A stretch of 62,000 bases of DNA, taken from assembly GCA_009746045.1 (NCBI GenBank), contig RPFO01000579.1:1152076-1214075 (forward strand). The letters are read 5' to 3'. The translations under genes were made by a program, and so were the position numbers. The stretch comes from Mesostigma viride. Taxonomy: Eukaryota > Streptophyta > Mesostigmatophyceae > Mesostigmatales > Mesostigmataceae. Numbering within the stretch: the stretch's first letter is position 1; each line of letters opens with the position of its first letter. Below, piece after piece: positions 1-9,799 of this stretch. The notes beneath the pieces are model-generated. The model ran no database searches. It was not told where the DNA came from and saw only the letters and a program-made list of their open reading frames with translations.

Positions 1-99
1 TAGATCAAATTGAAGAGGCTTAGCTCCGATTCAGTGGCACCCATTTCAATATATTTTGATGCGTTGCATCACATTGCACCATCCCATAGCATGTGTATG

Positions 100-490
100 A
101 TATTATTAGGCAGCGTATGGACTACAGTTTGCTGGCCATCTGGCCCGTACTAATCAGGTTGATACAGTCATGAGGGCCCTGCTGGCCTCCCTCATGCGGA
201 CTGGCCAGCCCGGCAGATATCTTCTTACGTGGCCAGGACCTGCCAGGGTTAGGCGACGTACTTGGTGGCCACCCTTGGACATGCCGCAATATGATTTTGG
301 CTTACATGCAAAGCAAAGACGCTGTTGGCGTCATCCACTCAACTCCTCTTACTCAGATATGGTCGGATATACATATGCAGTCCTGATAACCCTGGTAATT
401 AGGAACTAGATAGCTCCACCATCCATCCCATCCCATCTTCATTTCCCAGAGTACTTGTGCTCACGTGACGCAGTATCGAGTAAATTAACT
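100..490 (+). mobile_element. 3' end of an RTE-like LINE (degenerate)
   Basis: The block aligns by eye with the 3' part of the better LINE copies at 59750-60190. It shares the decayed coding tail (cagatcaggt...gataca, then ggccagcccgg...) and the 3' block 'aggaactagatagct ... caccatcc ... gtgctcacgtgacgcag'. The usual (TTAA)n tail is reduced to 'aaattaactt', followed by a short duplicated segment (acgagcaggattag twice, 495-535). No open frame survives. It is 5'-truncated, as is usual for LINE insertions. Confidence 0.6.
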
Positions 491-669
491 TAACGAGCAG
501 GATTAGAACGAGTAACTTAACGAGCAGGATTAGCAGCAATGGGCGGACATTGTCTTGACTTTGAAAAGACTACGACCCCCCTGACTGTGGGCCCTTGGAA
601 ATATATAAAGCATGGCAGGCATAGTTTACGTGCAAGTTTAGCTCGACGCCTTACTTGAGGCCCATATTT

Positions 670-897
670 TAGAGTAGCTATGAACATATATGTTAAAAAT
701 ATAATTACTTACAGCAGAGTGAAAGCACTCAAACCAAAGCAAATGCCCAGCTATAAACCTATATACAGAGCCATGTCAAAGCTCCGATGGACATATATGT
801 TAGAAAAATATAATTACTTACATCAGAGTGAAATCACTCAAACCAAAGCAAACGCCCAGCTATAAACCTATATACAGAGCCATGTCAAAGCTCTATA
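670..897 (-). repeat. Two tandem family A 3' tails, inverted relative to the next element
   Basis: Two roughly 105-bp copies (about 680-785 and 788-897) of the same sequence: 'aaaaatataattacttac', 'agagtgaaa', 'actcaaaccaaagcaaa', 'cccagctataaacctata', ending 'catgtcaaagctc'. The reverse complement is the 3' tail of the family A element at 2180-2345. This pair therefore lies tail-outward to the left of that element and makes it look as if it has inverted terminal repeats. Confidence 0.75.
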
Positions 898-899
898 TA

Positions 900-2345
900 C
901 TGGACATATATATTCGCAGCTGGTCCCGGGCCCCGACCTCCCGCCACATGCTATTCGCATTGCCTCCCTGCCTGCACGGATGGGTGGCTGCGGTCTGACT
1001 CGTGCCGCCCGGCTGGCCCCAGCAGCATTTTTGGGCTCCGTCGCTCAGTCGTGGGCGGAAAGCTGCCGGCTCCTGCCCCTTTTGGCAACAGCAGCGCCTG
1101 ACCTCCTGGACCCCAGCAGCCCTTTGCCCTTCGTCACCGCCATCCAGGAGGCCTATGCTGAGATCCAGCAGGCCTGTGCTCCCGTCCGTGCCGCTCAGGC
1201 GGTACAGCGCCACCTCCCTCGCGGCACTCCCTCGGTCGCCTCCGTTCAATCTCCCGCCGCATTCCCTGCTCGCGTCATCGATAAACACCAGAAAACCTAC
1301 GCGGGTATTCTGCACACGGCTGATTGGATTGCTCTTTTCGCGGACCTCAACGCCCAGGGACGTGCGTGGCTGTTCTCGCTTTCCTTGCGGAGTGTGGGCT
1401 CGGCGTACCTTCGTGCTCTTCCCATGGCCCCCCCATTCGCCTTGGCTCCCAGCCACTACTCGGTGGCGCTCCGGCACCAGCTATTTGCCCCGCAGCCTCT
1501 TGTTCCGGCCGGGCGGCCTTGTGGTAGCTGTGGGCAGCCGCTGGATCCCACGGGGACTCACTACCTTGCCTGCATGGGGGGCCAACAGAATCAGAATTGG
1601 TATTTGTATTTGCACACTGTCCTCCTGACGGTGGTGCTCGCCATGATTCGGTCGGTTTTCCCCCACGCGAACATCCGGTCCGAGGATGCGGATGGCGCTG
1701 CCTTCTATTCCCCCAACCACCGGCCTGACATCGTGGTGCTGGACTTTGAGGGGGGTGGCCGGCATCTGCTTATTGACGTTTCGGTGGCGCGGCCCTTGGC
1801 TCTTAGCCACGTGGCTGGGGCCTCCCTCACGGCAGGTTACACAGCGGACCGGGCGGAGCGGGCCAAGCTCCTGGCCTACGGCGACGTCGGGCACCATCGT
1901 GTGGTGCCCTTTGTCCTGGAGGAGTTTGGGGCCATGGGGCCCCTGACCTCCGCCTTCTTCAAGGAGTGTTGCCGGCTCCGGGAGGACCGGCTGGACCTGG
2001 AGGGCCAGCGGGCCCCATGGTCGGCGCGGACCTGGACGTCATATTGGCGTCAGCGCTTGTCGGTGGCGCTGACTCGGGCCATGGCTGACATCATGCTCCG
2101 CCGTACGCGGGCTGATTTTGCGGTGCAGCAGGGCTATTAGGTTCCTCCCGTTAGGCGTTTCCATTGGTCTTATCGTAGTATAGAGCTTTGACATGGCTCT
2201 GTATATAGGTTTATAGCTGGGCGTTTGTTTTGGTTTGAGTGATTTCACTCTGCTGTAAGTAATTATATTTTTAATATATATTTGTTTGCTTTGGTTTGAG
2301 TGATTTCACTCTGCTGTAAGTAATTATATTTTTAATATATATGTA
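900..2345 (+). mobile_element. Family A non-LTR retrotransposon, 5'-truncated copy
   Basis: The copy contains the endonuclease ORF at 980-2140 followed by a 3' untranslated region. That region ends in two consecutive versions of the tail 'tgagtgatttcactctgctg / taagtaattatatttttaatatata' (about 2235-2275 and 2295-2345). The 5' end is truncated just after the inverted tail pair. No reverse-transcriptase motifs are present in this copy. A second copy of the same family lies at 5697-6401 on the other strand. Confidence 0.7.
980..2140 (+). CDS. Zinc-knuckle plus restriction-like endonuclease domain of a non-LTR retrotransposon (family A)
   Basis: An open frame of 386 aa. After an N-terminal part that would correspond to the end of an RT/thumb region comes a zinc knuckle of form CX2CX9HX3C (CGSCG...GTHYLAC). 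About 65 residues later comes RPDIVVLD followed by LLIDVSV, i.e. RPD-X15-D. Then follow AYGDVGHHRVVPFVLEEFG and a basic tail. Known of the family: R2/CRE/NeSL-type retrotransposons carry a CCHC knuckle and a PD-(D/E)xK endonuclease with an (R/K)PD...D core, which nicks the target for reverse transcription. Inference: this is the 3' end of such a polyprotein, not a host gene. The true start was lost by 5' truncation, so the ATG at 980 is only the first in frame. Family B copies nearby are clearly related but diverged. Confidence 0.7.
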   Translation: MGGCGLTRAARLAPAAFLGSVAQSWAESCRLLPLLATAAPDLLDPSSPLPFVTAIQEAYAEIQQACAPVRAAQAVQRHLPRGTPSVASVQSPAAFPARVIDKHQKTYAGILHTADWIALFADLNAQGRAWLFSLSLRSVGSAYLRALPMAPPFALAPSHYSVALRHQLFAPQPLVPAGRPCGSCGQPLDPTGTHYLACMGGQQNQNWYLYLHTVLLTVVLAMIRSVFPHANIRSEDADGAAFYSPNHRPDIVVLDFEGGGRHLLIDVSVARPLALSHVAGASLTAGYTADRAERAKLLAYGDVGHHRVVPFVLEEFGAMGPLTSAFFKECCRLREDRLDLEGQRAPWSARTWTSYWRQRLSVALTRAMADIMLRRTRADFAVQQGY

Positions 2346-2529
2346 CATGTTGACGTCTTGGGGAGCTGTCCATGCACTTGGGGAATTCAGAGCTCCGTGA
2401 TCCCCCAACCAGGACACGAGAATTAGCACCATCCCATTCCACTTCATGATTGCAAGAAAACTGTTCTTGCTATCGATCCAAGAGAGCTTCAAACCCAGTG
2501 GAGACTCACTGATTGAGGCTATCACTGCC

Positions 2530-2980
2530 CAGTGCGAGGAGTCTCGTGCCACCTAGCTACACACGCTGCGCAGGCTTCTCTGGCTTCTCACGAGCAGCCC
2601 GCCGCCAAAAGCTACGTACGCTGCTGCGACCAAGCAAACCGACCCGGAGATCTCCAGGAACTTGTCAAGAAAGCTGCCGAGTCTGGCGTTGCTGCTGTTC
2701 TCAAGCAAAAAGGCGCTGCAATGCGCAAGCGCAATACATGTATCGTGGTTTGGAACTTCCCGAAGGCTTCACGCTTCCTTGGCCGGGGCCGTTGAGACTG
2801 TTGCATCACTCCTGGACAGCCGGCATCAAGGGCCCTGCATTCTTGGGCAAGCTCCAGGGCTCGAGCACCTCGTCCGGGTTGAGCGCGCAGCCCGCGTCGG
2901 CGGTCCCACTGGGCCTGTCGTGGAGACCATGGCTGATCTGAACGGCAAGCTGCCAGGCTGTCTTGAGGGCCTGTAACAGA
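2530..2980 (+). pseudogene. Possible retrotransposon ORF1 remnant
   Basis: Two short overlapping frames. The first contains LVKKAAESGVAAVLKQKGAA followed by RKRNTCIVVWNFP. The second contains TVASLLDSRHQGPCIL and a long tail. A basic stretch followed by 'NTCIVVWNFP' resembles the coiled coil-to-RRM junction of LINE ORF1 proteins, and the frame breaks right after it. The flanks are retrotransposons on both sides. An unrelated decayed gene is equally possible. Confidence 0.3.
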
Positions 2981-2984
2981 ATAA

Positions 2985-3436
2985 AATGGTGGCCTCTGCT
3001 CCACTTAATGCACAGATCTTTTACCTCCTGTCATTAAAGACAGAACGGACTTATCAAACCCCAAGAGACAGGTGAGATTCCTGGCACTCTCCAGGAATCG
3101 TAGAGGGTGGTCGTTTCCCGTCTAGAGGCCTTTCGATCCTTCGAGACGGTACTTACGCAGTAGAGAGCGGTGGTCCCCTTTTGGTCGGGTACAAGATAGT
3201 TCTAACAGACACAAGACTTCCTGTCTATCGGATATGGCTGTCCAATAACAGGGCCTGAAGTGAGGGTGTTTGGTTATTAGAAATAACTTCACATTATTGG
3301 GGGTATCCGCTTGATGGCTATGGTGACAAGCAGGCAAAGCTTATGTCCCCGCCGACACAGAGGAGTCCAACGCAATCCTACAGATCTCAGACAATCAGAA
3401 CACAGACGAACCGGTTAGGTTCTCTATATATATTAT
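2985..3436. other. Non-coding spacer
   Basis: No coding pattern, repeat or recognisable RNA is visible between the ORF1-like remnant and the start of the family B copy. Confidence 0.4.
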
Positions 3437-4858
3437 ATCTGGTCCCTCTATCTTCATACCGCTCTCCTCTGGGTGGTGTCACGGTGTGTGCCATGGTTCG
3501 GTCGGTTTTTCCCCACTCCACCATCAAGTGCGAGGACGCGGATGGGGCCGCCCTCTACTCACCCAAGCACCGCCCCAACATTACCGTGCTTTACTACGAC
3601 GGGCAGGGTTGCCACCTGCTCATCGATGTCTCCGTACGTGGCTCGGCCGCTCTCCGGTCGCCACATCCTCCGGGCGGCTGTGGATGCCGGCACTGCTGCC
3701 GCTGTGGCTGCATGAGCGCGACAAGTTTGCCTCCTACGGCAATGTGGGGCCCCACCGGGTCATCCCCTTTGTCCTTGAGGAGTTCGGGGCCATGGGCCCA
3801 AAGACAGCGGAGTTTTTCCACGAGTGCTGCCAGCGCCGTGAAGACCGCCTCGATGTTACGGCCCTAACTAACCCGTGTTTGGGCGTAACAATTCCTAAAA
3901 TAAATTAGTTTGGTCAGTCGAAAGTCATTTTGATATTGTTTGAGACTTTCGATAGTTATTATGTTAGATTCGGGGACTTGGCCGAGTTATTATTCCATCA
4001 GACTGTCGGCCCAGGTACCCGTGGCTTTGCCTTCGGTTTGGTGTGTTTACTGGTCTGCACCCGGGACTACCAGGTACCGGGGTGCCAGACTGGCGGATAC
4101 CATGTGTAATATCTACAGCTAATTATATTGCGTAGGGGTTGCGGCGCTAGAGGTTCGGCCCACAGCTGGCCCGCTGGCGTTGCACAGCCTAGGACATGCA
4201 AATGTTGTAGGTGGCAATGGCTTCCACATCTTTGGTTTGGAATGAAATCGACTTATTAGAGTAAAACTCGTCTGCCAAACCAGGGGTCACATCTGCCGGC
4301 TGCACTAACACCCTTCGTGCATTCCATGTAAATGCATAATTTATCCAGTTGTGCATTCAGGGCCTAGCTAGGATTTCCGCGTACTAGCTAGAACTGTGCT
4401 GCATTCCTGTAGTCCTGGCGGATAGCAGATTCCGGGTCCAATCAGGCGTAAACCACGCTAGACTAGGATCTTTCGGAGTCGCTGGTGCGGCTTGTAACAC
4501 TCGACCTCGAGGGTCAGACCGCCCCGTGGTCTGCCCGCACGTGGTCCTCGTATTGGCGGCAGTGCCTGTCACTCGCCCTCACTCGCACCGTGGCTGATGT
4601 CTTATTCCGCCCGGCCGCACCTGGGCCGACTTTGTCGCGACCCATGCGGTCTAGATCCCTCCCAGGCCTGCCTGGTGGGCCGGCAGCGATGTTGCTGCAT
4701 GTTGTCGTTTTGTGATGTAGTTGTACCTTGTGCAGCTGGCGTGATCCTTGGATGTCCGTGTCAGATTCCTACTAATTTCTTCAGGGTTCTTCTTCTTTTC
4801 CTTGTGTTGCATGCCCCTCTCACCTCCGTAACTTATCATTCTCAATGAATATATACTA
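3437..4858 (+). pseudogene. Family B retrotransposon endonuclease copy, split by a solo LTR
   Basis: Homology to the longer family B copy (6850-8165, minus) begins at about 3437. The left part keeps the RPN...HLLIDVS core, then a frameshift near 3640-3715, then DKFASYGNVGPHRVIPFVLEEFG, to 3853. The right part resumes at 4500 with LDLEGQTAPWSARTWSSYWRQ and runs into the family's 3' end 'ctcacctccgtaa...cattctcaatgaatatata' at 4825-4858. Removing 3854-4499 restores continuity of the aligned segments. The copy is 5'-truncated and frameshifted, hence non-functional. One conserved Asp-region change (RPN instead of RPD) is visible. Confidence 0.75.
3854..4499 (+). mobile_element. Solo LTR (646 bp) of an LTR retrotransposon
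   Basis: The insert begins TGTTACGGCC and ends GCTTGTAACA, i.e. the TG...CA ends of long terminal repeats with short inverted termini (TGTTAC/GTAACA). It is flanked by a perfect 5-bp target duplication, CTCGA at 3849-3853 and CTCGA at 4500-4504. It interrupts the family B endonuclease sequence exactly between two segments that are contiguous in the other copies. No coding sequence is inside. The strand is arbitrary. A solo LTR arises by recombination between the two LTRs of a full element. Confidence 0.85.
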
Positions 4859-4860
4859 CT

Positions 4861-4940
4861 ACAGATCGCGTTTTTCCGCGTTTTCCGCGGCCCGGCACTG
4901 AACGCAAATGGTTTTCACCTTTGCGGAGTGTCTGATCAGA
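4861..4940 (+). repeat. 80-bp dispersed repeat with hairpin potential (copy 1)
   Basis: The sequence starts CAGATCGCG, contains 'ttccgcgttttccgcgg', 'cccggcactgaacgcaaa' and 'ggttttcacctttgcgga', and ends CTGATCAGAAT. A second copy with few differences is at 47962-48040. Here it sits exactly between two tail-to-tail family B 3' ends. CTTTGCGGA and its partner 'ttttccgcg' suggest fold-back. Confidence 0.7.
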
Positions 4941-4949
4941 ATATACTAC

Positions 4950-5692
4950 TATATATTCATTGTGAATGAGAGATTACGGAGGTGAGATGGGCATGCAACA
5001 TAAGGAAAAAACCGAAAAGGAGAAGAACCCTGAAGAAATTAGTAGGAATCTGACACGGAAATCCAAGGAACACGCCAGCTGCACAAGGTACAACTAACTA
5101 GATCACAAAACTACACGCAGCAACATCGCTGCCGGCCCACCAGGCAGACCTGGAAGGGATCTAGACCGCATGGGTCGCGACAAAGTCGGCCCAGGTGCGG
5201 CCGGGCGGAATAAGACATCAGCCACGGTGCGAATGAGGGCGAGTGACAGGCACTGCCGCCAATACGAGGACCACGTGCGGGCAGACCACCGGGCGGTCTG
5301 ACCCTCCAGGTCGAGGCGGTCTTCACGGCGCTGGCAGCACTCGTGGAAAAACTCCGCTGTCTTGGGGCCCATGGCCCCGAGCTCCTCAAGGACAAAGGGG
5401 ATGACCCGGTGGGGCTCCACATTGCCGTATGAGGCAAACTTGTCGCGCTCAGCCACAGCGGCAGCAGCGCCGGCATCCACAGCCGCCCGGAGGATGTGGC
5501 GACCGGAGAGCAGCCGCGCGAGCCACGGAGACATCGATGAGCAGGTGGCAACCCTGCCCGTCGTAGTCAAGCACGGTAATGTCGGGGCGGTGGTTGGGTG
5601 AGTAGAGGGCGGCCCCATCCGCGTCCTCGCACTTGATGGTGGAGTGGGGAAAGACCGACCGAACCATGGTTCACACCACCCGGAGGAGAACA
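4950..5692 (-). pseudogene. Family B endonuclease copy, 5'-truncated
   Basis: On the minus strand it reads MVRSVFPHSTIKCEDADGAA, RPDITVLDYDGQGCHLLIDV, a frameshift near 5470, then RDKFASYGNVEPHRVIPFVL and AAPGPTLSRPMR. The 3' tail 'tcattcacaatgaatatata' on the minus strand ends at about 4950. The 5' truncation at about 5692 lies directly against the tail of the family A copy that follows. Non-functional. Confidence 0.75.
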
Positions 5693-5696
5693 ATAT

Positions 5697-6401
5697 ATAT
5701 AAAAAATATAATTACTTACAGCAGAGTGAAATAACTCAAACCAAAGCAAACGCCCAGCTATAAACCTATATACAGAGCCATGTCAAAGCTCTATACTACG
5801 ATAAGACCAATGGAAACTCCTAACAGGAGGAACCTAACAGCCCTGCTGCACCGCAAAATCAGCCCGCGTACGGCGGAGGCCGCGGAGCATGATGTCAGCC
5901 ATGGCCTGAGTCAGCGCCACCGACAAGCGCTGATGCCAATATGACGTCCAGGTCCGCGCCGACCATGGGGCCTGCTGGCCCTCCAGGTCCAGCCGGTCCT
6001 CCCGGAGCCGGCAACACTCCTTGAAGAAGGCGGAGGTCAGGGGCCCCATGGCCCCAAACTCCTCCAGGACAAAGGGCACCACACGATGGTGCCCGACGTC
6101 GCCGTAGGCCAGGAGCTTGGCCCGCTCCGCCCGGTCCGCCGTGTAACCTGCCGTGAGGGAGGCCCCAGCCACGTGGCTAAGAGCCAAGGGCCGCGCCACC
6201 GAAACGTCAATAATTCGGCAGATGCCGGCCACCCCCCTCAAAGTCCAGCACCACGATGTCAGGCCGGTGGTTGGGGGAATAGAAGGCAGCGCCATCCGCA
6301 TCCTCGAACCGGATGTTCGCGTGGGGGAAAACCGACCGAACCATGGCGAGCACCACCGTCAGGAGGACAGTGTGCAATTACAAATACCAATTCAATATAT
6401 C
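5697..6401 (-). pseudogene. Family A endonuclease copy, 5'-truncated
   Basis: The reverse strand matches the 3' half of the family A ORF at 980-2140 nearly base for base, including the 3' untranslated block and the tail ending at 5697. There is a small indel where LLIDVSV is read as RIIDVSV, and an extra codon group before the terminal RTRADFAVQQG. The homology stops at about 6401, in the segment matching plus-strand position 1600. Confidence 0.75.
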
Positions 6402-6849
6402 AAGGAGACAACCAGCGCAGGCCAGAAATCGGGAGAATCCGGACCAGGGTAGCTTGAGCCTGCCATTATCTTGTCCGCGTGTTCGAGTCGTTCAGGATGA
6501 TGAAGATGAATGGTGATGGAAATGTGTATCCTTGTGCATTGAAATTATGGCTGGCTTACGTGTAGAGCGACTAGATGACCTAGACGGTGGGGCCGGAAAC
6601 AGCATGCTTGATCAGGGCGTGTGTTTCGAGCCTAACTGGCCGGGAGTGTCTAGTGGTGAGCACCATTGCTGCGATCGCTCTCCCACCATTGACGAGGAAA
6701 TACCCGCAAATGGAAAACCACTGAAAAGGTCTAGCTAGTCAGTCATCACGTTAGCCATGCCATGCTTCCAAACGTCCAAGAACTGCACACGGTGCAAAGG
6801 CAAAAAGCCGGAGGACAGCACTTTCAAATGTGCGGCGGGAACCAATTCG
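6402..6849. other. Non-coding spacer with a dispersed 25-bp motif
   Basis: No gene is visible. At 6408-6432 lies the reverse complement of a short sequence (TTTCTGGCCTGCGCTGGTTG) that recurs at 14284, 40416 and 48440. The rest is unremarkable. Confidence 0.4.
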
Positions 6850-8165
6850 ATATATATTCATTGAGAATGATAGATTACGGAGGTAAGATAGGCATGCAAC
6901 ATAAGGAAAAACCCGATAACTGGGAGAATAACCCTGAAGAAATTAGTAGGAATCTGACACGGACATCCAAGGATCACGCCAGCTGCACAAGGTACAACTA
7001 ACTATACATCACAAAACTACACGCAGCAACAGCGCTGCCGGCCCACCATGCAGGCCTGGAAGGGATCTAGGCCGCATGGGTCGCAACAAAGTCGGCCCGG
7101 GTGCGGCGGAATAACACATCAGCCACGGTGCGAGTGAGGGCGAGTGACAGGCGCTGCCGCCAATACGAGGACCACCTGCGGGCCGACCACGGGGCGGTCT
7201 GACCCTTGCAACTTAGGTCAAGGCAGTCTTCGCGGCGCTGGCAGCACTCGTGGAAACACTCCGCTGTCTTGGGGCCCATGGCCCCGAACTCCTCAAGGAC
7301 AAAGGGGATTACCCGGTGGGGCCCCACATTGCCGTAGGAGGCAAACTTGTCGCGCTCAGCCACAGCGGCAGCAGCGCCGGCATCCACAGCCGCCCGGAGG
7401 ATGTGGCGACCGGAGAGCAGCCGCGCGAGCCACGGAGACATCGATGAGCAGGTGGCAACCCTGCCCGTCGTAGTCAAGCACGGTAATGTCGGGGCGGTGG
7501 TTGGGTGAGTAAAGGGCGGCCCCATCCGCGTCCTCGCACTTGATGGTGGAGTGGGGAAAGACCGACCGAACCAGGGCACACACCACCCGGAGGAGAGCGG
7601 TATGGAGATAGAGGAACCAGTTCTGGTTCTGCTGGCCACCCATGCACGCGATGTAGTGCGTCCCAGTAGTATCCAGAGCAAGCCCGCAGCTGCCGCAGGA
7701 CGCACCCGCCGTGATGAGAGGTTGCGGGGCAAAGAGCTGGTGGCGGAGAGCGATGGCGTAAAGGGCCGGAACCAGCGTGAACAATGGGCTCATGGGGAGG
7801 GCGCGCAGGAACGCGGACCCCACGCTCCCCTCAAGGGAAACGGAGTGAAGCCAAGCCTTCCCCTGATCGTTCAAGCTCGCATGCAGACCCATCCAGTCGG
7901 CACAGTGTAGTATACCCGCGTAGGTCTTTTGTTGTTTTTCATGAACGCAGGCAGGGAAGACACTAGGACTGACGACAGTGGACACGCCGGGCGTGCCCCG
8001 GGGCAGGCGACGGTGGACGGGCTGAGCGGGGCGGACGAGGTCGCAAGCCTGCTGGATCCCGAGGTAAGAATCCTGCACAGCCTGCACAAAGGGGAAGGGG
8101 GATGGGGTGACCAAGTCGGGAATGGCGCTGATTGCGCTGGGGACCAACCGGCTGGATATATCTTT
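6850..8165 (-). pseudogene. Family B endonuclease element, longest copy
   Basis: Minus-strand frames of 263 and 221 aa overlap around 7360-7400. The upstream part carries QKTYAGILHCADWMGLHASL, the zinc knuckle CGSCGLALDTTGTHYIAC (again CX2CX9HX3C) and RPDITVLDY...HLLIDVSVA. The downstream part carries RDKFASYGNVGPHRVIPFVL, SYWRQRLSLALTRTVADVLF and the end RTRADFVATHAA. A frameshift after the catalytic core separates the two. The 3' untranslated region runs to the tail 'ctcaatgaatatatat' at about 6850. The 5' end is truncated near 8165. It serves as the reference copy for family B in this window. Confidence 0.75.
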
Positions 8166-8209
8166 GGAGGGAAGTTTCTATTGGCATTTGTGTAGTATTG
8201 TACGACAAC

Positions 8210-8485
8210 ATGTCAAGGGTGACGGAAAGTACTGAAGTCGCGGAAGTGCGATCGCGGAGACGTTTCTACTTTCTAGATCAATTGCGCATTCGACGGTTAG
8301 AAGGCAGAGATGCGGTCGACAGGGAGTACTTGTACGACGGTGTTGGACGGAATTTCCAGTCAGCGATGCAGGCTTTGCATCTCACGTTGTACATGGAAAA
8401 GAGCCCTTGCGTCGCGCTGTGCTGTGGCGAACTTATTCTCCGCCGTCGGATTGCACCGTCGATGAGCGTCGATGCTCGTCGATGA
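8210..8485 (+). CDS. Small ORF, unrecognised
   Basis: From ATG at 8210, 91 codons starting MSRVTESTEVAEVRSRRRFY and continuing with FLDQLRIRRLEGRDAVDREY and LYDGVGRNFQSAMQALHLTL. The composition (charged and hydrophobic residues mixed, no low complexity) is more protein-like than in the neighbouring frames. No family is recognised. It could be an exon of a lost gene or a fragment of a transposon ORF. No promoter or partner exon was identified. Confidence 0.25.
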   Translation: MSRVTESTEVAEVRSRRRFYFLDQLRIRRLEGRDAVDREYLYDGVGRNFQSAMQALHLTLYMEKSPCVALCCGELILRRRIAPSMSVDARR

Positions 8486-8487
8486 AC

Positions 8488-9799
8488 CCAACGCAAGCCA
8501 TGTGACAAAAAAAAGTAAAATGGTGCGGCGGCAACAGAGGGCGAGTTTGGTAAGTTACAGACAGTCCGTTGAGGATTTATGCTCATATGACGCAGTCAGG
8601 TGCTACTATCTAATTAAATAATTCATTCGTTAACGCATACTTGGTGACATTAGCTTTACTCCTTCCACGACGTTGGACCGCCATGCGTCCAGAAATAGTT
8701 GTCCCACCCAACCCAATACAATGCAGCCCTCCCATTAATCAATAAATTATCACATAGACTGCGCAGGTGCCAGGAACCAATATAAGGGACCTTCAAACCC
8801 TAAAAACAATGAGGAAGGAAGGCGCCCTAGCTTCTCTCACTGCCACAAGCGGGCAGGCCACAGAGTGCTCTCTCCGCATCATGCATGGTGCGGGAACAAG
8901 TGTGCATGGGTGCAATACAACAAGTAGGCTGACATAGCCCTCCAATCGCCTCCAAAATCTGTATCTCGGCACACCCAAAATATTACACTTGCCGCTGGCA
9001 CCCCCTGGATTTGAACGCAAGATGCCCAATCCATAAATGTGTAAATCTTCATTCTAGAAGGGTGACCCCATTTTTTTTTGTGGAGGGGGGGCCAAGTTTC
9101 TATCGCATAGAAAAGTGGAGAACCAAGGTCACTGACTGAGATATGAAGTCCTAGAGTTGTAACGCATCTGCTCCAATACGTCCATAGGGATGCGCACGAT
9201 GGGGCATCGAACTGGCGCGGGCAATTCCTTTTTGCATGAAGCATTTGCACATTCATTTAACAGGGCAGTCTCAAACAAGGGGGGCGCCAGTCTGGCAAGT
9301 TCAGAGTTGATGCCGGTCTGCGGCGGCATGCCCATAAGCCTGGTCTCAGAGTGACTCTAGCGAAGTGTAAGACTGCCGTCCGCAACCATCATTGACATTA
9401 GCCATGAGTCTCCAGGCAGCCTGGTTTCCACCCTGTCTGGGTGGCTCCAACCACGAAAGGAAGCAGACGATTAAAAGGCCGTCCCTCCCCTCTGGGCAAC
9501 CCACAAAATGCCATCGGATGGCGTGTAGGGTCCATAGACACGCAAATTGACCCCGCTGGGCAATCATCATTGCCACCCGTGACCCACGATTCTGCATGAT
9601 GACATTTTAGTCCTCTTTGATAGCCGCGTCAAAACGCGACGGAGGACCACTGTCCATAAGACTCGGAATATACAATTCTGGATGGTCACATAGTCGTCAC
9701 GGTAGTAATTCTTGTAGTCAATGTTTATCACAGCGATCCTTTATAGCTGTGCCGTGCACCCAAGGAGGCCACTGCGACTTGTATTTGTGTTCTTGTATT
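8488..9799. other. Non-coding stretch with a LINE tail remnant
   Basis: At about 8570-8630 'gaggatttatgctcatatgacgcagtcaggtg ... aattaaataattc' is a decayed version of the LINE 3' end seen at 60150-60200. Elsewhere there are only short random frames. No gene is supported. Confidence 0.4.
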
